The position numbers were made by a program, and so were the translations under genes. From Prorocentrum cordatum (lineage: Eukaryota; Sar; Dinophyceae; Prorocentrales; Prorocentraceae): DNA of 30,000 nt. The notes beneath the pieces were generated by a model. The model was not told where the DNA came from, did not search any database, and was given only the letters and a program-made list of their open reading frames with translations. The stretch covers positions 2,501 through 32,500 of the forward strand of contig CAUYUJ010015298.1 of NCBI GenBank assembly GCA_963575745.1, given 5' to 3'. Of this stretch, positions 19,301 through 28,918 are shown in pieces. Each line of letters opens with the position of its first letter. Within the stretch, counting starts at the first letter, position 1.

Positions 19301-19560
19301 GTGCGTACGGGCGAGGCCCGCGGAGAAGTTCTTCAACCAGCGCTTCTTCAACGACGTCTACAAGGCGCGCTACCTGCTCATTCTGATCTGGATGTGCGAG
19401 ACCGCCCTGACGGTCCACAAGGCGGCGCAGTTGGCTCCGGACCTGCGGCCCTCTGTGGGGCCCGGTGGGGCGCGAGCAGCCGGCGGTGGTGTCCCCCCTC
19501 GGCGGTCAGACGTTGAGGCCCTGGCGCTACGCAGACCTAGCCATGCCTGCTCCGGGGCGC
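19301..19560 (+). pseudogene. Strongly coding-like exon fragment with a frame change, unidentified
   Basis: From about 19306 one frame reads RPAEKFFNQRFFNDVYKARY, then LLILIWMCETALTVHKAAQL. Nearly every codon ends in G or C, which is the strongest short coding signal on the plus strand. The first part is basic-aromatic and the second could be a hydrophobic helix. Near 19450-19470 coding character passes to the frame containing REQPAVVSPLGGQTLRPWRY and ADLAMPAP. That implies a frameshift or a very small unseen splice. No start or stop belongs to it, and the 3' side becomes Pro-rich and reaches the MITE at 19741. I do not recognise the family. Confidence 0.42.
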
Positions 19561-19740
19561 CCCAGCAGGCCATGCCCGCTCAGCGCCCCACGCCCTCGCG
19601 TGCCCCAATCTCCCATGCATCACAGCGGGTGCCGCCCTCTGGTGCCCCATCCTCCGGCACTGTCCCACCTCCTCCCGCTCCAACTCCCGGCGCCCCGCAG
19701 CTGCGATGCGCGCTCTGGGGCGGAGGTGGCATGCTCCAGT

Positions 19741-19933
19741 CGGGGGCGGAAAAGAGGGGGGTGACGACTAGGGGGGGGTGGATATCATGGCGCGGGCCAT
19801 GATATCTCCGCAGATTTCATGGCGCCTCTTCTTATTTCATTACGTCCCAGCCCCCCCCGCTGGGGCGCGCACATGCCGCCGGTCATGATTTGCACACACC
19901 CCTCTTGGACACCCCCCTCTTGGCCGCTCCCGA
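19741..19933 (+). mobile_element. MITE, copy 1 (193 bp)
   Basis: Matches 24863-25054 over its full length at about 93 percent. The terminal inverted repeats are about 23 bp: the left end is CGGGGGCGGAAAAGAGGGGG and the complement of the right end is CGGGAGCGGCCAAGAGGGGG. It is flanked by TCCAGT (19735-19740) and TCCAGG (19934-19939), a 6-bp target duplication with one mismatch. It contains an internal palindrome (GATATCATGG against CCATGATATC) near 19781-19806. It has no coding capacity, so it would need a transposase from elsewhere. Confidence 0.88.
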
Positions 19934-19939
19934 TCCAGG

Positions 19940-20744
19940 GGAGGCGGCGCACTGGCACGATGGAGGCGCAGCGCGCGGAGTCGAGCGACAGCGCCGGAGT
20001 TTCGAGTCTCGCTCGAGGCCAGGGCCCCTCCCGGAAGCCGTCCCAGCCAGCTGTTCGAGGCGCGCGCCCAGCTGTGGGGACGGGGGACCCCCAGGAGGCG
20101 CGGCAAGGGCTCCCCAGAGGGGTCTGCCCCCGAGGGAAGGGCTCCCCTCCCCTCCCCAGCAACAAAAACCCTCCTCGCAGCCCATACCATGCCAATCCCC
20201 CCCCAATGCCCTGTCTCCGGGGTGGACAGAACCCCCAACAGTGACACGTCGATTAGTGAATTGTCCGTTTTCGGTTCTCGAGAGGGCGCCGTGGCCGTTA
20301 TTTTCCAGGCTTGCGCCCGACAGGTTTGGGCCTCAGGTCGTGTTCATTAAACCACGTTTTACTAAAGGGGGGTCTGTCCATCCCCGACTGTCTGTTCCCC
20401 TGTCGCGGCACCGGCTCATCGGACACGGGCCGACGGCCACTCGTGGCTGGCGGATGAGACGAGGGGACGCTGAGGACAGGACAGAGGAAGCCTTGGCTGG
20501 CGCACTAGGCCTGTGGATCGGAGGGCCCTCCCCCATCCCCCTGGCTCCTGCTCCTTGAAGCCCCTTCCCCTTCCCCTGGCTCCTGCTGCTGCCTCCTTCA
20601 GCAGACTTCACCGCCTGTGTGTGGGCCCGCGCCCTTTTCGAGCGATGTTGCGCTCATTAGCTCGGAGTGATGGCCAACTTTCGCCGCCCTTGGGCGGCCG
20701 CTGCTGTCGGGAGCTGAGGCTAGAAGCCAGCCCACGTCAGAATC
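19940..20744. other. No secure gene
   Basis: A plus-strand frame from ATG 19960 reads MEAQRAESSDSAGVSSLARG and stops near 20244. It is Pro/Ser/Arg-rich and overlapped by equally open minus-strand frames, so I leave it uncalled. The remainder is mixed GC-rich sequence. Confidence 0.35.
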
Positions 20745-20748
20745 AGAC

Positions 20749-20803
20749 TGCTGTTGCTGCTGCTGCTGCGACTGCTCCTGCGCACGCGCACGCGCACGCG
20801 CTG
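20749..20803 (+). repeat. Short CTG and (GCACGC)n microsatellites
   Basis: A run of TGCTGT/TGCTGC triplets (about 20749-20770) is followed by four near-copies of CGCACG ending at about 20800. Confidence 0.7.
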
Positions 20804-20906
20804 AGCGGAGCCCTTCACGCCCACGGGCGCTTGCCGGCGCCTCACCGCCTGAGGGGCTCGAGGAGCAGGCACCATCACCCACCCACCCCCTTTCTCTCAT
20901 CTTTTC

Positions 20907-20985
20907 CTCCTCCGCCTCCTCCGCCTCCTCCTCCTCCTCGTCATCCTCCTCGCCCTCCTCCTCCTCATCCTCCTCGCCCTCCTCC
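20907..20985 (+). repeat. (TCC)n microsatellite bordering the higher-order repeat
   Basis: An imperfect TCC tract with GCC, TCA and TCG changes, lying directly before the conserved start of higher-order repeat copy 1. Confidence 0.8.
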
Positions 20986-21690
20986 ATTCCTTTTCCTTAT
21001 AAGTAGCTTCTCTCTGTCGCACCGCGAGGCTAGTTTTTAGGGCTGGCCGGGCGTTTCGCCTGAGCCTGCCTCACCATTTATGATTCTGAAGCTTAAGCAT
21101 TGACAACAGCTTCAAAGATGGAGGGCGGGTGGTTTTCAACATGTGGCTCTCGCTTTAGCGCGGCGCACATTCGTTTCAAACATTTGCAAGAGGTTCACGG
21201 ATTGAGGGCGGGTGGTTTTTAAAAGGTGGCTCTCGCCTCAGCGCCGCGCACATTCGTTGCAAACAGTTGCAAGGGCTTCACTGATTGAGGGCGGGTCGTG
21301 TTCAGAATATGGCGCTCGCCTTAGCGCCGCGTGCACTCGTTTCAAGCATTTGCAAGAGTTTTACGGGTTCCCATAATCAACAAACGCGGAATTGTGTTGT
21401 GGAAGGACTCAGGACTATGAGGGTGCAACCGTTACGTTGATTCGCGGTGTTGAAGTCCCAGGAATGGTGTTCTGGCACGGTTCAAGATCGCCAAAACGCA
21501 ACAGTGAGGTTGTGTGAATCCCGAGAACAGTGTTTTTGCATGCTTCAGGGTCTTCAAACATTTGTTTACCAACGAGGCAGTTCCTTCAGTGGAAATGAAC
21601 CGTTGTAGGGGCCTATGAAAAGGGAGCTCGGTTGGAGGATCAATTCCAACATCGTTGATGATTCGTGGGTTTCCATTGGTCCTCCTCCCC
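20986..21690 (+). repeat. Higher-order repeat, copy 1 (about 706 bp)
   Basis: The order is: a leader with TTTTCCTTAT and CTGTCGCACC, a block beginning GCGTTTCGCCTGAGCCTGCC, three 83-bp subunits (21117, 21200 and 21283, to about 21365), a unique tail to about 21675, and a short TCC run. Copy 2 begins 706 bases later. The 103 bases at 21051-21153 are identical to 21757-21859, whereas the tails match only at about 75 percent. There are no credible protein frames. Confidence 0.9.
21117..21365 (+). repeat. 83-bp tandem subunits, 3 copies
   Basis: Units start at 21117, 21200 and 21283 with GATTGAGGGCGGGT-like words and contain GTGGCTCTCGCCTCAGCGC and CGCACATTCGTTTCAAACA. The period is exactly 83. 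Confidence 0.92.
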
Positions 21691-22560
21691 AGCTCATTTT
21701 CCTTATGATTAGTTTCTGTGTGTCGCACCCCGAAGCCATTTTGTAGGGCGGGCCAGGCGTTTCGCCTGAGCCTGCCTCACCATTTATGATTCTGAAGCTT
21801 AAGCATTGACAACAGCTTCAAAGATGGAGGGCGGGTGGTTTTCAACATGTGGCTCTCGCCTCAGCGCGGCGCACATTCGTTTCAAACATTTGCAAGAGGT
21901 TCACGGATTGAGGGCGGGTGGTTTTCAAAATGTGGTTCTCGCCACAGCGCCGCGCACATTCGCTGTAAAAAGTTGCAAGGGCTTCACGGATTGAGTGCGG
22001 GTCGTTTTCAACATGTCGTTTTCGCCTCAGCGTGGCGCACATACGTTTGATAAATTTGCAAGAGCTTCGCGGATTGAGGGCGGGTGATTTTCAAAATATT
22101 ACTCGCGCTTGAGCGCTGCTCACATTTGTTTCAAAAATGTGTAAGCGCTTCGCGGATTGAGGGCGGCTCCTTTTCAAAGTGTGGCGCTCGCCAGGGCGCC
22201 GCGTGCATTCGTTTTCAACAGTTACAAAAGTTGCACGGATTCCCATCAACAACGTACCAGAAATGGTATTTTGGAAGGATTCTGGATTATGCGGGTGCAA
22301 CAGTTACATTGATTCTCTTTGCTGAGGTTCTAGGAATGGCGTCCTGGCATGATTCAGCATCGTCAAGACGCAACAGTCAGGTTGATCCGTGGCGTTGGAA
22401 TCCGGAGAACACTGTTTTGGTTTTCTTCAGGGTTTTCAAACGGTTATTTTCCAACGAGGAAGTTCCCTCAGTGGAAATGAACCATAGTAGGGGCCTATGA
22501 AGAAGGAGCTTGGAGGGAGGGTTTATTCTAACATCGTTGGTGGCTCTTGGGTTTACACTA
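21691..22560 (+). repeat. Higher-order repeat, copy 2 (about 870 bp)
   Basis: It has the same order as copy 1 but with five 83-bp subunits instead of three, which accounts for its extra 166 bp. The tail contains CCTCAGTGGAAATGAACC (TTCAGTGGAAATGAACC in copy 1) and AGGGGCCTATGA, and it is followed by the TCC tract at 22561. Confidence 0.9.
21823..22237 (+). repeat. 83-bp tandem subunits, 5 copies
   Basis: Units start at 21823, 21906, 21989, 22072 and 22155, all exactly 83 bp apart. Inner units are more diverged than the first. Reading frames across them are not conserved between units, so a protein-coding role is unlikely. Confidence 0.92.
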
Positions 22561-22620
22561 GTCCTCCTCCTCCTCCTCCTCCTCCTCCTCCTCCTCCTCT
22601 TCCTCCTCCTCCTCCTCCTC
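22561..22620 (+). repeat. (TCC)n microsatellite
   Basis: A nearly pure 60-base TCC tract at the end of higher-order repeat copy 2. Beyond it lies the 3' flank of the minus-strand RT element. Confidence 0.9.
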
Positions 22621-22730
22621 CGGCCCCGGAGGTCCCGAGTCCGAGGGGACCCCCGGGGCGAATGGACAGCACGCGCGCGCGGCCCATGGCACCAGCGGCT
22701 GCGCGCCGCCGCCGGGCCAGCGCGGGGCGC

Positions 22731-22732
<2 letters not shown>

Positions 22733-22769
<37 letters not shown>
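22733..22769 (+). repeat. (GCC)n microsatellite
   Basis: A run of about 12 GCC triplets in the 3' flank of the minus-strand RT element, a little downstream of its last coding frame. It gives poly-Ala/Arg/Gly frames that are artefacts. Confidence 0.85.
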
Positions 22770-22772
<3 letters not shown>

Positions 22773-24862
22773 GCCCCGCGGAGGCAGACCACCGCCGCCG
22801 CCGCCGCATTCAGCAGCCGCCGCCGCCTCAGCGCAGGCCCGCCGCCTGGCGCAGCTGCCGCGCCACCTGGTGCTGGACTCCGCAGCTGATCGCCCCGCAG
22901 GCGCGCGCCAGCTCGGCCTGCTGCTCGTGTTTTGCCAGCTCGCGCGCGTGGCCAACCAGCCACCGGCGCGCCTTGGCCCTGAGCCGCCCCGAGGTTTCCA
23001 CGGCGAGTGCTGTCAGCCGTTCGCTGGGATAGCGCCTGTGCTTTTCCCTTTTCTGCACGGCGCGAGGCCTCTCCTGGCCTCCAGGCGGCAACTCGGACGG
23101 CGAAGTCACCCTGGGCCGCGGGGGTGGCGCGCGGTGATGTCAATCCACCGCTTGCCACCCACATCCTCGTACTGGACGTCCAGAGCGACTCGCTCGAAAA
23201 CGGCGGGGCGGGCACCCTCGGCCGGGCCCCGGGGCCGAAGGCGGTCCCAGGTGGGCACGCGCTGATCGTACAGCGGCGCCGGACGACGCCTCCCCTGGGC
23301 TGGCAGGTGACCGCGTGGTCGCCGTCCTCGTCAACGGGCGCCTGGCAACAGACCCTGGCGGCCGTGTGACTGCAGCGCGTCGAAGATGCCCGCCCGAGTT
23401 CGCCACGAGAGCGTGGCACGGCAGCAGGAGGCGGCAGTGGCTCCCAGTGGCCCACTTCACGTCATCCAGCGCAGACGCTGCCGTTTGTTGGGTACTGCAG
23501 GTGCGTCCCAGACCCTGGCCCCCCGGCGGACGGAAGGACAGCTCGATTGTGCAGGTGCATTCCGCCAGGCGGCAGCCAGAGTCGTCTTGTGCACCGTCGC
23601 AGCCATGGTCTTCTGCCTCGTCGGCCAGCCACGCGCCGCGGCGAGCAGGGCCGCAGGGGGCGGTTCTGCGCCCTGGCCAGCCGCTTCTGCGCGCGCCCCC
23701 GCCAGCGTCGCTGCGTTCTGTGGGGGAGCCTCCAGCACCTCCGCGAGCGAAGCGGTGCTCAAGTCGCGGCGCGTCAGCGGCGCGCGCCCAGGCGGCCCAG
23801 AAGGCCGCGGCGCGCTCGTGGTCACCTGCTGGGCGCGCTCGCCGCCGAGCCTGCGCGGCGGGCCCAGCAGCGCGCAGGCCTCTGGCCCCAGCGAGCGGTC
23901 CAGCAGCAGCTCCCGGCAGGCTCGCGCCGTAGCGGAGAGCCTCATCCGGCGTCGCCAGCGCAAGGAGGAGGTAGTGCTGGCTGGCGTTGCCCGCGTAGGT
24001 CGTCAGGAGCGCCCCCCCTTGCCTGATTGGAGAGGCTCTCCGGAAGCTCCTGGATGGAGGCGAGCCCAGAAAAGCTGCCAGCGCGTCGTGGCGGCGTCGG
24101 GTCCGCAGCCCTGTCGGCCAAGGTGGAGCGCCGCGTCGTCGGCGTCCCCCCCGCGCCAGGAGCTTCGCGCCGAGCATTAGCAAGACGGGCACGACATGGC
24201 CCACCAGCTCGGGCTGGACGGCATGCGCCCGAGCCGGTGGCCAGACCATTTGCGAGCGTCGGGTTCAATCAGGCGGCGCAAGCACTTTGTTCAGGCCAGC
24301 CAGCGTTAACGCTCCGAGGTCCGCCCTTGCCACCGGGCAGGTGTCCGCAGGGTAAGAGAAAAGCCTGGCGTCGAGGTCCCGCTGCTGCAGCTCGCCCAAG
24401 CGCTGCTCCAAGGCTTGCCGCTGGCCGACGGCAAAGCCGGCGGTTGACAGCGGGTACCCCTGGTCGAACCCCTGGTGGCTCCAAACAGTTTCGAACTGCC
24501 CGTTGGCTCCGCGCCAGTAGTGTTCGGCCAGCTCCGCGTACCACGCCTGCAGCACTTCGGCCACTTCGGCCACCTCGGGGACCGCCGCCGCCATCGCCTG
24601 AAAAGCGGGGCCCCGCCGCATCCGCTGAAAGGCTGCTTTCACGACCACCTTGACCTTGATGAACGTGTCGTCTCAGGAGAGGCCAAGCGTACCCCAAAAC
24701 AGACGTGCCCTGGAGAGGCGGCCTCAGGGCCCACGTCGGAGCGCCCAGTGGCTGCGTTCGTGGCAGCTGCGACACCTCACTGAGGGTACTTGCTCCTGGG
24801 GGGTATACGCCTGACCCTTCTCACGCGTCTGGCCGGGTTTCCACCAAGCCTTGCAGGTGCTT

Positions 24863-25054
24863 CGGGGGCGGAACAGAGGGGGGTGATGACTAGGGGGGGT
24901 GGATATCATGGAGTGGGCCATGATATTTCCCCAGATTTCATGGCGCCTCTTCTTATTTCATTACGTCCCTGGCCCCCCCGCTGGGCCGCGCACATGCCGC
25001 CGGTCATGATTTGCACTCCCCCCTCTTGGACACCCCCCTCTTGGCCGCTCCCGA
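24863..25054 (+). mobile_element. MITE, copy 2 (192 bp), inserted in the RT element
   Basis: It is in the same orientation as copy 1. The ends form an inverted repeat (CGGGGGCGGAACAGAGGGGG against CGGGAGCGGCCAAGAGGGGG). It is flanked by a perfect 6-bp duplication, GTGCTT, at 24857-24862 and 25055-25060. It lies just after the LLVKH codons of the RT relic, whose coding sense resumes on the far side (LQGLVETRPDA). The internal palindrome around GATATCATGG is preserved. It is non-coding. Confidence 0.93.
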
Positions 25055-25246
25055 GTGCTTCACCAGCAGGGCCGCCTTGCCCTTATGCCCGGCCCCGCAA
25101 CTGGTGCCCGCCCGCCGCGTGGGCAGGCTGCGTTTCCCGAGCCTTGGCCAGCGCCCGCAGTCCGAGGCGGCAGAGGGTCTCGCGCCCACCGGGAGAGGTC
25201 GAACCTCCCCGCCCCCCCCCTCGTCGAGCGCCACGAGCTCCCCTGA

Positions 25247-25432
25247 CGGGAGGAGGAGGAGGAGGAGGAGGAGGAGGAGGAGGAGGAGGAGAAGGAGGAG
25301 GAGAAGGAGGAGGGGGAGGAGGAGGAGGAGGAAGAGGAGGAGGAGGAGGAGGAGGAGGAGGGGGAGGAGGAGGAGGAGAGGGAGGCGGAGGAGGAGGAGG
25401 AGGAGGAGGAGGAGGAGGAGGAGACCAGAGCG
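25247..25432 (+). repeat. (AGG)n microsatellite inside the RT relic
   Basis: About 185 bases of AGG/GGA with a few GAA and GGCGG changes. On the coding (minus) strand it is CTC/TCC and separates the RT pieces ending LPQDVLRTL and starting GELVALDEGG, which are close together in the family. Confidence 0.93.
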
Positions 25433-27012
25433 TCCGGAGAACATCCTGCGGGAGCTCGCCGAAAACAACGCGCGCGGCCGCCCGGGAGAGCCGGTGCCGA
25501 GTCTCTCCGCCGTCGGCGCCGGCGGCAAGGGGTTCCAGCCGCGTCAGGCCCGGCGCTGTCAGCCCGGGGGAGCGCCGAAGCAGCTTGCGCACCTCGTCCG
25601 CCACCTGCTCTGGGAGCTCTGGGCTGGGCAGCGCGTGCGGTGGGCGTTGCGACGGTGGCGGTTGCTCCGCTGCAGGGGCGCGCTCGTGTGGCGGGGAGCT
25701 TGCGCGCAGCTGATCCAGCGTCGCGTGCGTGCGCGGTGCCAGCTCGGCCGCGGCCTTGGCGGCCAAGGCGCGGCTCTCTCTCTCCGTCGGCGGCCAGCAC
25801 GTGCACGCGCCTCCCTCTCCGCTTGGCCGCGGTGCGCCTCGCAGGCGCCGGGGGCGCAAGGCGACCCCCAACTGGCCGACCCACCAGAGAGCAAGCCGCT
25901 CTTCCAACAACTCGGCACACGTTGGGCCGCTGCCGCCCGGCCGAGCAAAGAGCAGCATGTCAACCAGGAGTCCGCTCTGCAGACGGTTCTCCCTGGCGAC
26001 TCGTTGCTTCCAGCACTTCCGAAATCTCGTGGCGGGCATGCGCCAATGCCCTGCGGAATCTGCCGAGCACCTGCACCTGAGTGGACACTCTTGCTCTGAG
26101 CGCGGACTGCCAGGTCAGACTCTGCCACCACACGCGTCTTGGCAGCAGCTGCTCCTCCCAAGCTGGGTGCTTGACGGGTATCCCGCCTTGGCCAAGGTCG
26201 CTCCCCCCCCGGGCCTCGGGGCCGGGGTGTTCCCCGTAAGCGTCGCGGTGGGCAGCTGCAGTAGTCAGCGCGGTCCTCTCCTCCTGGGCGTGCACACGCT
26301 CCGCACGACCTACAGGGCGTATCTCTTCCCCTGCTCCCGCTTTGGCAGTGATGCGCCCCATGCACGTCCTGCTGTCTCGCTGCCGACTGCCCCAAGAGCA
26401 TAGGCGCCTCTCACGCGACACGAGTGGGACAGCGCACGCCTTGCATGCTGCTGAGCGTTCGGACTCCGGCTGCAAGTCCAGCGCCTAGTCTCCAGGAACG
26501 CGTCGCCGCTGCCCTCTTCCTCCTGGTCCTCTGATCCTCGTGCTCTTCCTCCGTGCTCTCCCTCCCTGAGGGCGGCTGGTGCTGTGCCACCGCCGTCGTC
26601 GACAGGCCCCGGCATGAGCTCTCCTTCCTCCATCCGGTCACGTCGCGGCAGTGGACGGCGTCCTGGACGAGCCCCCTCTAGCTCGTCGTCCTCCCCCGCC
26701 TCCTCCACGCCCTTCGCGGCCGCCGCGTGCCCTGCGGGGAGGGCTGGCGAGGGCGATCCCTCCGCGCGCAGAAGGGATGCGGGGATAGCCTCCCCCCTCT
26801 GATGCAGCGCCGCCGCCGCCGGGCCCGCCGCGGGCGGCGCGGCCGCCAGGCCGCCGCGAGCCCGCGGCGGGAGACCGGGAGGCACGGGAGGCTTCCCCGG
26901 GCAGGCTGTGCGGCGGCGCAGAGGTCCCCCCCCAAGGGGGGAGGGGAGGAAGTGGGCGGGAGGAGGGAGAGTGCGCGGGCGAGGAGCCGCAGCGGGAGTT
27001 TGGGAGCCTGGG

Positions 27013-27340
27013 CCTCCTCTTCCTCCTCCTCCTCCTCCCCCTCCTCCTCCTCCTCCTCCTCCTCCTCCTCCTCCTCCTCCTCCTCCTCTCTCCGCCCTCC
27101 CTCCTTCCTCTGTTTTGTTGTAATCTCTATCTCTCTTTCTCTCCCTCCCTCCCTCCCTCTCTACCTCTCTCTCTCTCTCTCTCTCTCTTCCTCCTTCTCT
27201 CTATCCCTATATTCCTCTCTATGTAGATGTATGTGCATCTATGTATTTCTCGATATATGTACACAGACCTCCCTGTATCTACACATCTATGTATGTGTTG
27301 TCGCTATATATATATATATCTCTTTCTCTCTCGTTTTTTT
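27013..27340 (+). repeat. Cluster of simple repeats: (TCC)n, (CCCT)n, (CT)n, (TA)n
   Basis: 27013-27088 is TCC. 27140-27160 is CCCT-type. About 27160-27190 is CT. 27200-27300 has TATGTA-type words. 27304-27320 is TA. Five simple-repeat classes lie side by side in about 330 bases. Ser/Pro/Leu-rich frames here are artefacts. Confidence 0.88.
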
Positions 27341-27885
27341 CATTATGATGGCACCAACACATGAGCACTTATCTCCTCTCTCCTCGGTTACTGTATGTAC
27401 TACTTGTCTCGCCTATCCCGTATACTGCTGTCACGCCTGGCCGTAGCGTTGGCAACATTTACGGATGTTCGTTGAGTTTACGCCCACCGGGACGATGTTC
27501 TCGCCGCAGCGTTCGTTCTTGTATGTCATTGGTTATTGCTGGAGCGCGTGCCACATGCATAGATTTCCGTAGAAGCTCCACCCCACAGGACGACGATATC
27601 GCCTCTGCGTTGGCCGTACAACTGCATCCGCAAAAGTGTTGTTCCCTGTTTGGCGATGCCACATGTGTTGCGTTTCTCCATCCTGTGCCTCATCCTCCCA
27701 GCGTTTCCTTCTCTCTCTTCTCGCCGTCTTCCTGTCACGTCCGTCAGCGCTCCTCGTCCCTCCTCCGTCCTTCTGCCTCCTTCATGCTCATCCAAGTTCA
27801 CCCCCGCCTCCTTCATGCCCTTCTCATATATTGATATGCGAGCTCCTCTTGGAGTAAGTTTTGTTTTCGGTGTCTACGTCTTCTT
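27341..27885. other. No secure gene
   Basis: A plus-strand frame (to 27834) and a minus-strand frame (27816-27526) are open, but neither has the G/C-ending bias seen elsewhere. 27680-27830 is pyrimidine-rich. Confidence 0.4.
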
Positions 27886-27981
27886 CGACATACGACTTTG
27901 CGAATAGAGAGGATTGAACTCCCTAGTAAGGGGTGGAAGTGTGGAGTGTGGGGTATGCTGTCAAATATGGCGCGAGCGCAC
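27886..27981 (+). repeat. Dispersed repeat family B, copy 2
   Basis: Partner of 8751-8840. It begins CGACATACGACTTTGCGAAT followed by AGAGAGGA and ends GCGCGAGCGCAC. It is 6 bp longer than copy 1 and, like it, is followed by a CT-rich stretch (about 27993-28052). Confidence 0.7.
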
Positions 27982-28247
27982 TAATGTTTGTTTCTCTTCT
28001 CTCGATTCTCCCTCCTCCCCCTCCTCGCCCTCATCCTCGTCCCTTCTATCGCAACCCCGCACGTGCCCCGCGTCGAGGTGCGTTGCCACCAGAGCCAGGC
28101 GTGTATACCGTTGCCCCAGAGGCGGCTGTGCCCATTGCAGGTGTTTTGTTTTGTTTCTCGGCAGCAGCCTTGCCGTCCTCGCGCTGTGAGAAACAAACGC
28201 AGGTTGTTGTGCCGTTTTCGGCTTCTCGGGGTCGGGCCCGTCCCGGT

Positions 28248-28420
28248 GGGGCGCTGGAGAAGGAACCCTTTTCGTTGGGGAGGGGCTCCGTGTTCCTTGA
28301 GTGTTTCAAAGCTTCCCTCAGGTTTTCCTTATGTTTTCGATCGGAAATCGAAGTTTAACCTATGGAAAAAAGGGGCCTCGTTCCTTATTTAGGGTTCCTT
28401 AGGTCAACGCCCCGACTGTA
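28248..28420 (+). repeat. Dispersed repeat family A, copy 2
   Basis: 173 bp, partner of 4474-4647, with one fewer base in the run near 28366-28372. The conserved core includes TTTCGATCGGAAATCGAAGT and GGGGCCTCGTTCCTTATTTA. It lies about 270 bases after repeat B copy 2; copy 1 of A has no B copy nearby. Confidence 0.85.
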
Positions 28421-28918
28421 CACCGTCAACAACTATTCAGGGTGGAGAGCGATCCCTGGGAAGGGGTCCACGCCCTTGGCGAGCCACGCGGTGAGAATCT
28501 CACCGCGTCGGATGGCTGGGCGGGTGGTGAGCCACGGACCCACTGGAGCCTGGCGACAGGGCTCACGGCTGGGAGGGAGGAGGGGGGAAAGGGAGCAGGA
28601 TGGTATTCTTCCGACGGCGGCGCCAGTCGAGGCGTATCCCTGCTGCTCTCGCGCACAGCTCTTCCACAATCACGGTTCCTAGAGGTGCTATAGGTCGTCA
28701 TTCTGACATTCCCAGGGGCGTATCCGGCTGTCCGGAACGGCTTTTGCAGTGTAGTTGTTATTCCATGGTGGAGTTCTCCAGCTGCTTGTTGCAAACCCCG
28801 CCACCGCGCCTGTGCAACAGCGCAGCAGGAAGGATATTGAGTGTAGGAACAGCGCAAGTCCGACAGCTGGTTTGTGTTGGGAAGAGAATGACCTCGACCG
28901 CGTCTTCGTCCTCGCTGT
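28421..28918. other. No secure gene; one perfect short palindrome
   Basis: 28486-28508 is a perfect inverted repeat with 11-base arms (ACGCGGTGAGA and TCTCACCGCGT) around one A. No T-run follows, so it is not a bacterial-type terminator. Minus-strand frames are open but lack codon bias. Confidence 0.4.

Larger units (their letters stand above)
22828..26885 (-). pseudogene. LINE-like reverse-transcriptase element of dinoflagellate type, heavily broken
   Basis: On the minus strand, pieces in different frames follow the order of this RT family. 26885-25960 is an acidic N-terminal region. 26039-25433 holds LLVDMLLFARPGGSG and ELPEQVADEVRKLL. 25246-25055 has LVALDEGGGGEVRPLPVG and CGAGHKGKAALLVKH. 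The RT core (24660-24265) contains KAAFQRMRRGPAFQAMAAAV and QGFDQGYPLSTAGFAVGQ. Then come HVVPVLLMLGAKLLARGG and LLTTYAGNASQHYLLLALAT (24220-23930) and AAAFWAAWARAAD. The C-terminal region has DEDGDHAVTCQ, LDVQYEDVGGKRWIDITARH and RAISCGVQ-like AISCGVQHQVARQLRQAAGL, ending at a natural stop at 22830-22828. At least eight frame changes are needed. The YxDD box reads YPAD, and the motif A aspartate is missing (VKVVVKAAF). A MITE and a purine microsatellite interrupt it. It is dead; the family call rests on motif order and is strong, though the exact subfamily is unknown. Confidence 0.85.

Noticed and set aside
21730-21743. CCGAAGCCATTTTG resembles the first 14 bases of the dinoflagellate spliced leader (13 of 14 match).
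   Set aside because: The following bases (TAGGGCG) do not match the leader, and the same position in repeat copy 1 (near 21024-21037) does not preserve it. It is probably chance and not a reinserted transcript.
24250-24275. GGGTTCAATC looks like a tRNA T-arm.
   Set aside because: No matching acceptor, D or anticodon arms are found nearby, and the bases are part of the RT relic.
28486-28508. A perfect 23-base palindrome that could be called a terminator or operator.
   Set aside because: It has no T-run and no adjacent gene, and rho-independent terminators are not expected in a nuclear dinoflagellate genome.
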